Of a DNA stretch of 64,000 nucleotides, positions 27,631-34,627 are shown piece after piece; position 1 is the first letter of the stretch; each line of letters opens with the position of its first letter. The position numbers were made by a program, and so were the translations under genes. The notes under the pieces are model-generated. The model was not told the origin of the DNA. It was given only the letters and a program-made list of their open reading frames with translations, and searched no databases. The stretch spans positions 1 through 64,000 of the forward strand of contig NZ_BMUI01000031.1 in assembly GCF_014650115.1 (NCBI RefSeq), written 5' to 3'. Source of the DNA: Streptomyces olivaceoviridis. Its GTDB lineage: Bacteria > Actinomycetota > Actinomycetes > Streptomycetales > Streptomycetaceae.

Positions 27631-27933
27631 TCAGGCGGTGAGGCCGGTGGGGCCCGGGTCGTTCGGGTGTGGCTGCAGGGCGGTGATCTCGGCGGTCATC
27701 CACGGCCACAGGGGCAGGGTGCCGAGCACCTTCTCACGCAGGTCGGCCTCGTCGTCCGCGCGCCACACGCCGACGCTGCGCAGTTCGCCGACCGGGCGCC
27801 ACAGCCGGAACAAGTGTCCGGTGGCGGCCAGTTCCCTGGCCCGGACGGATTCGGCCGCGCGTCGCCGGTCGACCTCGGCGGGGTCGGTGCCCTCGGGCAC
27901 GGTGGTGGTGAGCACGACCAGGAATTCCTTCAT
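27631..27933 (-). CDS. Muconolactone delta-isomerase family protein
   Basis: The 100-residue protein matches the small MIase family: MKEFLVVLTTTVPEGTDPAE at the start, AAESVRARELAATGHLFRLW, then GVWRADDEADLREKVLGTLP. Family members isomerise muconolactone in the beta-ketoadipate pathway, but no other pathway genes are nearby, so a different small lactone or a purely structural role is possible. ATG 27933 has AGAGAGG upstream. The frame is also open through an upstream 7-bp tandem repeat, which I do not regard as coding. Probably first gene of a two-gene operon with the SgcJ-like protein. Confidence 0.75.
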   Translation of the reverse strand: MKEFLVVLTTTVPEGTDPAEVDRRRAAESVRARELAATGHLFRLWRPVGELRSVGVWRADDEADLREKVLGTLPLWPWMTAEITALQPHPNDPGPTGLTA

Positions 27934-27973
27934 CGTCGTTCGGCCTCTCTGGGGTCCGCGGGGGTGCGGGGCT

Positions 27974-28099
27974 GGGCTGCGGGCTGCGGGCTGCGGGCTG
28001 CGGGCTGCGGGCTGCGGGCTGCGGGCTGCGGGCTGCGGGCTGCGGGCTGCGGGCTGCGGGCTGCGGAGTCTGGGCTGTGGAGTCTGGGCTGTGGAGCAA
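27974..28099. repeat. 7-bp tandem repeat (GGGCTGC) x13 plus degenerate 14-bp copies
   Basis: GGGCTGC is repeated 13 times without interruption (27974-28064). GGAGTCT/GGGCTGT variants of period 14 follow to about 28099. The array starts 41 bp upstream of the isomerase-like gene. Because the period is not a multiple of three, copy-number change would shift any overlapping frame and alter promoter spacing. Confidence 0.95.
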
Positions 28100-28264
28100 A
28101 GGAAGCCGCGCACAGAGAACATGGTCGGTCAGCCACCGCCGGACGACACCGCATGTGCCCGGCACCGTCCTGTCGCGTCCCGCCCCGTCGAGGCCGTCCC
28201 GGCGGCCTGTCGGCGACCAGGCGGCGACGCCGACAGGCGCCGACCGGTACGTCCGGTGGTCCGG

Positions 28265-28876
28265 TCAGGCGGCGGCCTGGAGGGCTGCGGCGACCCGCAC
28301 GACGCGCTCGGCCTGGATGCCGGCGGCGAGACGGGTGACCTCACCGACGGGCTTGGTGCCCTGGCCGTCGGCGTGCGAGGTGCCGTAGGGGTTGCCGTCG
28401 ACGAACTTCTGCGGGTCGGTGAAGCCCGGCGTGACCGTGATGCCGCCGAAGTGGTGGACGGAGTTGTAGAGCGCGAGCAGGGTGGACTCGTGCCCGGCGT
28501 GATCCGTGGCGGTGGAGACGAAGCCGCTGTACACCTTGTTCGCGAGCTTGCCCTGCGCCCAGAGGCCGCCGAGCGTGTCGATGAACTGCTTCAACTGCGA
28601 GGAGACGTTGCCGAAGCGGGTCGGCGTGCCGAAGATGACGGCGTCGGCCCACTCGACGTCCGCCGGGGTGGCCTCGGGGATGTCGGCGATGGCCGCGTGG
28701 TTGGCGGCCCAGGCCGGGTTGGAGTCGATGGCGGCCCGGGGAGCGAGCTCGGCCACCTTCAGCAGACGGACCTCGGCACCCGCCTTGACACCGGCGTCGT
28801 GCAGCTCCTTGGCGATCTCGGTGATCGTGCCGGTGGACGAGTAGAAGACGATGGCGAGCTTGATCGGAGTGGACAC
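28265..28876 (-). CDS. wrbA: NAD(P)H:quinone oxidoreductase, WrbA family
   Basis: The 203-residue flavodoxin-like protein carries the FMN phosphate-binding loop FYSSTGTITEIAKEL (residues 11-25), the GTPTRFGNVSSQLKQFID motif, FVSTATDHAGHESTLLALYN and GNPYGTSHADGQG, all diagnostic of WrbA. These tetrameric FMN enzymes reduce quinones by two electrons and protect against redox cycling. The start is GTG 28876 with GGAGAA upstream. The promoter has TTGATT-17-TAGCTT with an inverted repeat in the spacer. This suggests repression by a TetR-type protein, possibly the one at 24453. Confidence 0.92.
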   Translation of the reverse strand: MSTPIKLAIVFYSSTGTITEIAKELHDAGVKAGAEVRLLKVAELAPRAAIDSNPAWAANHAAIADIPEATPADVEWADAVIFGTPTRFGNVSSQLKQFIDTLGGLWAQGKLANKVYSGFVSTATDHAGHESTLLALYNSVHHFGGITVTPGFTDPQKFVDGNPYGTSHADGQGTKPVGEVTRLAAGIQAERVVRVAAALQAAA

Positions 28877-28930
28877 GGGATTTCTCCATTTCGAGGAACG
28901 GCGGCGACCAGGTGAGCCGTCCGGCCATCC

Positions 28931-28959
28931 AAGCTAGACGACCGGTCTACTTTAATCAA
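28931..28959 (-). promoter_or_regulatory. wrbA promoter with inverted repeat in the spacer
   Basis: On the minus strand TTGATT (28959-28954) and TAGCTT (28936-28931) are separated by 17 bases. The spacer holds TAGACCGGTCGTCTA (28949-28935), an inverted repeat TAGAC/GTCTA with a 5-base centre, placed where a repressor would occlude polymerase. Confidence 0.55.
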
Positions 28960-29043
28960 ACCTCGCCCCGGGGCACACACGTCGACGTGGGTCCTGGCAG
29001 GCAGGCTGGCCGCAGCACCAGCCACGTCGAGTTCGCCGAGCGG

Positions 29044-29487
29044 ATGGTGCGGAAGCTGAGTGAGGGGCTTCGAGCCCTGGAAGCCCTCCCGCGTGACGAC
29101 GAGTTCTGGCACGGCTGGGCGAATGATCACGCCACGACCCACAAGCTGGGCGCTTTCGCCGCCGAACTGCTGGACCGCGATCCCACAGATCCGACGGCGC
29201 GGTGGGCCCTTGTGGCGCTCGCGCTCGCCCACGGCGCCAATGGCGGTGGGCTGTCCCTGCCAGGACCTCAGATCGCCGGCGATCCGACCGCCGTGGCGGA
29301 CGCGCTGGTCATCGCGGACTGGGTCGGGCAGGAAATCGGGTTCGATCTCACTGCCGAGCTGCGCGAGGTGTGTGCGTGGGCTGACCTCGACAGGCTGGAG
29401 TCGCCGGCCCGGGCGGAGGGAGGAGAGACGGCCCAGGCTGCGTCGCGTGCTCTGGAACTCCGTCTTCCTCGATCGGACCGCGGTTGA
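29044..29487 (+). CDS. Conserved-looking hypothetical protein
   Basis: The 147-residue frame has good third-position GC bias and balanced composition (LSEGLRALEALPRDDEFWHG, ELLDRDPTDPTARWALVALA, ALVIADWVGQEIGFDLTAEL). I do not recognise a family. The sequence is mainly helical and acidic. The frame is open from GTG 28912, but that part overlaps the wrbA promoter, so ATG 29044 is preferred. No clear Shine-Dalgarno is seen. It is transcribed divergently from wrbA. It may be real or a remnant. Confidence 0.45.
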   Translation: MVRKLSEGLRALEALPRDDEFWHGWANDHATTHKLGAFAAELLDRDPTDPTARWALVALALAHGANGGGLSLPGPQIAGDPTAVADALVIADWVGQEIGFDLTAELREVCAWADLDRLESPARAEGGETAQAASRALELRLPRSDRG

Positions 29488-29863
29488 ACGCACGTGACGC
29501 CGGTGAGGGGTTGAGTCGTTCGGCTTCGGTGACGCGGGAGCGGCAGGACTCGGTGCCGGTCTGGATAGGGGCGCGGCGGAAGGTGACCGGTCGGCGACGG
29601 CCGGGCAGCGGTGTGGGGCGTCGAAGATCTTGTTCCACTCGGCCCGCGGAGGGCCACAGCGAGGGCGGTGGCCTTGGCTTTGGCCTTGCACCTGGCGCTC
29701 GGTGAAGATCTGGAACAGCCGGTCGGCAGGGGGGTCGGCCTCCGCGGAGGCGGGACCCTCGGACGCACTTGAGAAGCGGGCGTACGCTGACGCCGACCTG
29801 ACGGCGGGCGGCCGTGAGCAGGACGGCCGGCGGCTGTCCCCGGCCGTCGGCGGGGGATCGTTG
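29488..29863. other. Intergenic region
   Basis: No gene or strong hairpin is assigned in this 376-bp stretch. Confidence 0.4.
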
Positions 29864-30493
29864 TCAGCTTGTCGAGGCAGGCGTCAGGGTGGTGGGCTCT
29901 GAAGGCCAGTCGAGCACGGTCAGCTCGGGCCACTGCTGCCGCCAGCGGGCGGTTTTGGTCTCGTACACCTCGCGCGGAGCAAGCACTGGATTGGGCCGGA
30001 CGACGAGATTGAACACGTCGGCAAGCCCATGCGGTGCATAGACGCGCCACTGCCCATCCCGTTCCAGGCGAACGCCCAAGCAGCAGGTAGTAGCCGCGAA
30101 GCTGTCGATGGCAGCCTCGGTGGAGGTGTAGGGAGCACACGCGACGCCGAACTTCTGCTCGTACCAGAGGTGGACGCGGGCCTCGTTGCGGACCTCGACC
30201 TCTGCCGGCAAGCCGGCGAAGGCATCGTCGGCGGCCTTGATCACAGCGTTCTCCGCCTCCCACGACAGATCGTGGTCGTCGAAGTAGAAGACGTCGTAGT
30301 CCTTGATCCCGCTGGTGGGGTGCCTGTCCGTGACCACGTTCCAGACGGTCTGGAACAGGCAGCCTGCCGTCAGGTACCAGCCCGGAAGCGCCATTCGAGC
30401 CGTGCGGTTCAACACCTCCACCAGTACCTCGTTACGGGACAGCACAGACCTGAGGGCAGCAAGCTGCTCGTCGAGCGGGAGGCGACCAATCAC
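29864..30493 (-). CDS. Nucleotidyltransferase-family protein (PF06042 type)
   Basis: The 209-residue protein matches the NTP_transf_6 family: LPGWYLTAGCLFQTVWNVVT, SGIKDYDVFYFDDHDLSWEA (with the DxD catalytic pair), EVRNEARVHLWYEQKFG, STEAAIDSFAATTCCLGVRL and APHGLADVFNLVVRPNP. Members are soluble nucleotidyltransferase-fold proteins with unknown acceptor; some act like minimal NTases or antitoxin partners. The start is GTG 30493 with a weak ribosome site. It lies 103 bp downstream of the histone-fold gene on the same strand, so co-transcription is possible. Confidence 0.75.
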   Translation of the reverse strand: MIGRLPLDEQLAALRSVLSRNEVLVEVLNRTARMALPGWYLTAGCLFQTVWNVVTDRHPTSGIKDYDVFYFDDHDLSWEAENAVIKAADDAFAGLPAEVEVRNEARVHLWYEQKFGVACAPYTSTEAAIDSFAATTCCLGVRLERDGQWRVYAPHGLADVFNLVVRPNPVLAPREVYETKTARWRQQWPELTVLDWPSEPTTLTPASTS

Positions 30494-30596
30494 CGCCCAT
30501 GCCTACCACGCGGCAGGCCAATGGCTTCTGCCTTCAGCCATCGAGGCCCTCTTGACGGCAGATGAGGGTGCAGGCGGCGATGTGGGTCGCACCCGC

Positions 30597-31376
30597 TCAG
30601 CCGGCCGAAACGTTCCGCGTCGCCTCGCGTGCTTCGGTGAGGGCTCGCTGCCTGAGGTGGCCGCCGAACAACTGAATCGTGGTGGCGGCCAGGATGTCAT
30701 CCCTGTCGATGGTTCGCCCGTCCCCCCTGCGGGTGGACGGGGCTCCGAGGGAACCCTTGAGGAACGGGGATGGGGCCGGTTCGCCCGACAGCACCGGGGT
30801 GACCGTACCAAAACGTTTGACCCCGCCCTCGCGGACGACCATGGCCGCGTCCCGGGCGACGTCCGTCAGGAACACGCTCGCGATTCCGTCCAGGTCGCGG
30901 AGCATCGCCGGGACGGCCGTCGCCCCCCGGCTCCGCAGCAGCTTCCTGACCCCAGCCTCGAACCTGTGGGCGCCGACCACAGCACTCGGTTTGCGCGACC
31001 TGCTGCGCTGGCGGGAGGGCACGATGACACCCTCGGCGTCGTACAGGACACCGGTCAGCCCTTGGAACGTCGGGCTGTGGTCGTACCACTTGTTCCCCAC
31101 CTCAAGCTCGACGTTCCGGTCGATCGCCGAGAGCAGGTCACCGGGAACCAGCTTCTTCCGGGCCTCCTCCGCCGCCACTCTCCTCGCGCCGTCGATGATC
31201 TCCGTCAGCACTGTCCGCGTCACCGAGGCTGCGGCCCACGCGGCCGACCGAGAGACGTACATCGAGGTCACGTCCCTGAACACCGCTTTGACGAGAGAAG
31301 GCTTGAACGGCGAGACACCTATGACCGAGGCGGTCTCGGTACCGCTGCGCTCAGGGCGTGCGGGCTGTGTGGCCAT
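30597..31376 (-). CDS. Putative tandem histone-fold protein (H2A-like plus H2B-like doublet)
   Basis: This 259-residue protein reads as two histone folds. Fold 1 (residues about 25-92) has helix 1 KPSLVKAVFRDVTSM, a long helix 2 from AAWAAASVTRTVLTEIIDGA to AAEEA, the loop RKKLVPG and helix 3 DLLSAIDRNVELEVGN. It parallels H2A (EYL..[33 protein letters not shown]), and GLTGVLYDAEGVIVP follows where H2A has GGVLPNIQAVLLP. A basic linker SRQRSRSRK (121-129) leads to fold 2: HRFEAGVRKLLRSRG, a helix from AVPAMLRDLDGIASVFLTDV to VREGG, an insertion of about 35 residues, TIDRDDILAATTIQLFG, then GHLRQRALTEAREATRNVSA, which parallels the H2B end ([25 protein letters not shown]). Third-position GC is high, supporting real coding. 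ATG 31376 has AGGGAG upstream. Basic character and fold suggest DNA binding, but this is by-eye homology only. Confidence 0.62.
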   Translation of the reverse strand: MATQPARPERSGTETASVIGVSPFKPSLVKAVFRDVTSMYVSRSAAWAAASVTRTVLTEIIDGARRVAAEEARKKLVPGDLLSAIDRNVELEVGNKWYDHSPTFQGLTGVLYDAEGVIVPSRQRSRSRKPSAVVGAHRFEAGVRKLLRSRGATAVPAMLRDLDGIASVFLTDVARDAAMVVREGGVKRFGTVTPVLSGEPAPSPFLKGSLGAPSTRRGDGRTIDRDDILAATTIQLFGGHLRQRALTEAREATRNVSAG

Positions 31377-31699
31377 CGGAAGAAACGCTCCCTGCTGTCG
31401 GAGTTGTCAGAGGCCCACACTTCACCACGCAGACCCGCTTTCCTCCCCATCCTCCGTCGAAGCAGCACCCGGTCAAGGGCCTGAGGACACATCCCGACGG
31501 CCGGGCCGATGATCGGCCACCTCCCGCACGCCCTCGTACCGTGGCACCTGCGTCCCCCGTCCGGCCGCACCCCGCTCTCCCTGGCCCTTGCCACCGAGGA
31601 GGAGCGGCCGGTGAAGCGCACGCAGGACGACAAGTGGGCGGCCAACCTGCGGGGCGGCGAAGGTGGTTACGCCCGTGGGGGGACTTGAACGTGCCACCC
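31377..31699. other. Region upstream of the histone-fold gene
   Basis: No supported gene is seen. On the minus strand it should contain the promoter of the histone-fold gene, but I find no convincing -35/-10 pair. Confidence 0.35.
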
Positions 31700-31870
31700 A
31701 GAGCCTGCGGCAACAGATGAGGGTGCGGGTGGTGCCGGTGAAGGCCAGGAAGTGGTCGGCTTTGCGTTCGTAGCGCCGGTGGAGGCGGCGGCAGCCGGCC
31801 GGCCGGCCAGGACGCGGTTCTCTCCCGACCCATCGGTGGCGGCCAGGCCAGGGCCCAAACGACGGGATCT
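31700..31870 (-). pseudogene. IS5-family transposase C-terminal fragment
   Basis: The minus-strand frame reads RWVGREPRPGRPAGCRRLHR, RYERKADHFLAFTG and TTRTLICCRRLW. This parallels the IS5-group tail RWVVERTxSWLxxxRRLxxRYERxAxHFLAFxxLAxxLICYRRL. The DDE core and end repeats are missing. It abuts the 5' end of the SDR gene. Confidence 0.65.
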
Positions 31871-32021
31871 GCCGCCCGGTGCAGCCCCGCTGACAGCCCC
31901 CGCCTTACGGGCGTATGACCTCGGTTGGAAACACCACCGCGCGGGACATGTCCCGCAACCAGAATCGACGCCTTGGCCCTCAGCCCTCAGCGCAGGACAA
32001 CTCCGAACACGGAGCAACTCC

Positions 32022-32723
32022 GGCAAGAAGGTAGCCGTCATCACCGGTGCTTCCCAGGGCATCGGCGCGGGTCTGGTCGAGGCGTACCGCAAGCTCGGTT
32101 ACGCCGTCGTCGCCACCTCGCGGACCGTCGCCGCCTCGGACGACCCGGACGTCGTCACCGTCCAGGGCGACATCGCCGACCCCGCCACTGCCGAGCGCGT
32201 CGCCGCCGCCGCGATCGAGCGGTTCGGGCGCATCGACACCCTCGTCAACAACGCCGGCATCTTCGTCGCCAAGCCGTTCACCGAATACACGCAGGAGGAC
32301 TACGACGCGGTGACGGGCGTCAACCTGACCGGGTTCTTCCGGATCACCCAGCTCGCCGTCGAGCAGATGCTCCGTCAGAGCGGCGGCCACGTCGTCCAGA
32401 TCACCACGAGCCTGGTCCACCACGCCCTCTCCGCGGTGCCCTCGGTGCTGGCCTCCCTGACCAAGGGCGGCCTCCAGTCCGCCAGCAAGGCTCTGGCCGT
32501 CGAGTACGCGACCCGGGGCATCCGCAGCAACGCCGTCTCCCTGGGCGTCATCAAGACCCCGATGCACTCCGAGGAGTACTTCGAGACGTTCGCCGCCCTG
32601 CACCCGGTCGGGCGGATGGGTGAGATCAGCGACATCGTCGACGCGGTTCTCTACTTGGAGGACGCGCCGTTCGTCACCGGCGAGGTCCTGCACGTCGACG
32701 GCGGCCAGGGCGCCGGTCACTGA
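32022..32723 (+). CDS. SDR-family oxidoreductase, 5' end unresolved
   Basis: The conserved part is a complete short-chain dehydrogenase core: KKVAVITGASQGIGAGLVEA (cofactor-binding TGxxxGIG), VQGDIADPATAERV, LVNNAGIFVAKPF (NNAG), a C-terminal RSNAVSLGVIKTP and a final FVTGEVLHVDGGQGAGH. The active-site segment reads TSLVHHALSAVPSVLASLTKGG: the usual YxxxK Tyr is not in its normal form (VLASLTK), so catalysis may be impaired. No ATG, GTG or TTG lies close to the conserved start. The frame is open back through the IS5 remnant to GTG 31752, with another GTG at 31836. The original start may have been lost; the gene could be a pseudogene. Confidence 0.65.
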   Translation, partial: GKKVAVITGASQGIGAGLVEAYRKLGYAVVATSRTVAASDDPDVVTVQGDIADPATAERVAAAAIERFGRIDTLVNNAGIFVAKPFTEYTQEDYDAVTGVNLTGFFRITQLAVEQMLRQSGGHVVQITTSLVHHALSAVPSVLASLTKGGLQSASKALAVEYATRGIRSNAVSLGVIKTPMHSEEYFETFAALHPVGRMGEISDIVDAVLYLEDAPFVTGEVLHVDGGQGAGH

Positions 32724-32794
32724 CGCCGGGTCCGGCGGTCACACCCATCACCGCCCGACCTCTCAGGCACATCGGCACGCCGCTGATCACAAGC

Positions 32795-33190
32795 ATGATC
32801 AGCGGCCTGTTCCGCCGGCGGAGGCACGGCACGTCATCGGCGCACACGCGATGCCGTCGACCGAGGGACCTGAACGGCCAGTACGACACCGACGGTGTGT
32901 CCACCTTGGACGCCAAGCAGCGGGGCGACCTGGACGGCAAAGGGTGGAGCTTCCCGGCGGACCAGTTGCCGCGCCCCGGACTCACCTCGGCCGGCGGCCA
33001 CGACTACCGCATCCCCGGGACCTCGGGCACGGCCGGGAACTTCCTCGGTCTGCGCGGTCGGTGGACCTATCTGACACCCGGCCGCTACTCCGCGCTCGAC
33101 CCGCTGGTCACCGCCATGAACGGGGACCAGCGCGCCGACGTCACCATCCGCCGCGGTCTGTGCGTCCGTGGCGTCACCCGTCCCCGGTGA
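32795..33190 (+). pseudogene. Fragment resembling the C-terminal domain of a secreted glycosidase
   Basis: The frame contains LNGQYDTDGVSTLDAKQRGD, LDGKGWSFPADQLPRPGLTS and GRYSALDPLVTAMNGDQRAD. It resembles beta-sandwich domains (YNxDGVSxxxxxxxxDLDGxGxSFxAExLPxPG) found at the ends of Streptomyces glycoside hydrolases. No catalytic domain, signal peptide or ribosome site is present, so it is probably a remnant. Confidence 0.4.
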
Positions 33191-33593
33191 GACCCAGTTG
33201 CCGCAGCATGCCGAGCTCGTCACTGCTGCCCCAGCGTTCGACGAGCCTGCCGTCACTGTCGAAGCGGCTGATCTGCATACCCCGGTAACTCACCTTCCTG
33301 CCGGTGGGCGGGTGCCCCATCAGTGGTCCGAGGTGTGTTCCGCTGATGGTGTAGGCGAAGGCCAGCTCGTCGTCGGTGGCCACGAGGTGTTCCACCGCCA
33401 CGTTCAGGTCCGGGAAGGCGGCGCGGAGTTCGCCGAACATCGCCTTGTACCCGGCGGGACCGGGCCCCTGGCCGGGGGCGGGGTCGTGATCGATCGAACC
33501 GGGTGCCACGACCCTGTCCAGGGCGTCGAGGTCTCCGGAGACGACGGCCTCCGCGAAGGCGGTCTGGGCGGTGATGTTCGTCTGTCTCGACAT
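33174..33593 (-). CDS. Ester cyclase / SnoaL-like polyketide cyclase family protein
   Basis: The 139-residue protein is a SnoaL-type NTF2 fold: TAQTAFAEAVVSGDLDALDR, DHDPAPGQGPGPAGYKAMFG, LRAAFPDLNVAVEHLVATDD, then LGPLMGHPPTGRKVSYRGMQ and RFDSDGRLVERWGSSDELGM. These features (DHxPxPG, FPDL, GxPPTGR, DGKIxExW) define the ester cyclase family. Its substrate is unknown and no polyketide synthase is nearby. ATG 33593 is preceded by GGAGGA at good spacing; the frame continues to 34160 without similarity. Confidence 0.85.
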   Translation of the reverse strand: MSRQTNITAQTAFAEAVVSGDLDALDRVVAPGSIDHDPAPGQGPGPAGYKAMFGELRAAFPDLNVAVEHLVATDDELAFAYTISGTHLGPLMGHPPTGRKVSYRGMQISRFDSDGRLVERWGSSDELGMLRQLGLTGDG

Positions 33594-34627
33594 AGCGCTC
33601 CTCCTGCGCCGAGTAGGCCACCGATCCGAAGCGGCCGGACTTCCGCGGGCGCCCGCGGGTATGGGATGGCGGACGGTGGGGAATCCGCCGGTCCGCGTGC
33701 TCGCCGGGGGGCTGCCGCGCGTCCCGCCGCAACGGCCCGCCCCGCTCCCCGGCCGACCGGGGCCGCGCGGCGGACACCCGGGCCCGGCACACGTGTGACC
33801 CGGCGAAGCGGCCCTGTGCCACGGTCTCTCCAGTCTCTCCCTGTGGCCACGCGGGGGCACTCCGGCAGGGCGATCAGCAGCCGTGCGCTGCCGCGGCACA
33901 CGCCCGAGCGGCGGCGGGACGACCGTCGCGCGAGCCGCGGCCGGGGCGCCCGCCGCCGTAGGGGCTCGTGTGAGGCGTCCTCTGCCTGGCGTCGCACGAA
34001 TGCGGGCGGCCGGGGAGCACCGTGCCGGGCCCGGACGCGACCGTGTGGGGCGTCCCCGGCGACGGCCGGTCCGGCGAACCACCTCCAGGGGCCCGCTGGT
34101 ACGGCGGCCACGCCCGTTCCACCCGCCACCGGAGAGGTCGAGCCGCCTCGGCGAGTGCACCGCAGGAACCGCTCTGGGGTGAACGCCCGTTCCGGGCCCG
34201 CGAAGCCGACAGGGCGTTGCTGCGACCGGTGGTGGCAGGCACCGACGCCCCCTGCTCGGCCCATGAGCCGCTGTGCGGAGGGTGGTGGGCGCACCTGCTG
34301 GAGGCGGGACGAGGCGCCCCGCGCGTCCTGATCAGCTCGCCCGCCGGGACCACGGCAGGGTGCCGGTCGGCGCCGGAAGCGGCGTGCTGCGGATCGGTGG
34401 GTCCCTCGCGCGGCTCATGCGCAGGGCGGGTCGCAGGGCGGAATGACGGGGGTCCCCCCGCTGACCAGCACCCCGGGGAGAGCCGCGCGCCGCGAACCGC
34501 GTACGGTGCGGGGCGGGTGGCGACACGCGCGGTGGTGGGCGGCGAGGAGGCGGTCCACGGCACGCGTACGATCCTCACCCGCCGCGCCACCCACACCACA
34601 CCGCATCGGCCCGGAAGGACGAGCCCC
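33594..34627. other. 1-kb region with no supported gene
   Basis: Long frames are open in all directions but none carries a recognisable domain. The frame of the downstream class V enzyme is open from 34022, yet homology begins only after GTG 34628. Confidence 0.45.

Noticed and set aside
27974-28099. CRISPR array
   Set aside because: Units are 7 bp and contiguous without spacers, and no cas genes are present.
27934-28122. N-terminal extension of the isomerase-like protein through the 7-bp repeat (PQPAARS repeats)
   Set aside because: The family start is at ATG 27933 with a ribosome site. The extension is pure repeat translation.
28077-28915. Plus-strand frames opposite wrbA and through the tandem repeat
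   Set aside because: They are open only because of the repeat and GC content. The WrbA protein on the other strand explains the region.
34022-34627. Extended N-terminus for the class V PLP enzyme
   Set aside because: The 202 upstream codons have no similarity, and GTG 34628 has a good ribosome site just before the conserved start.
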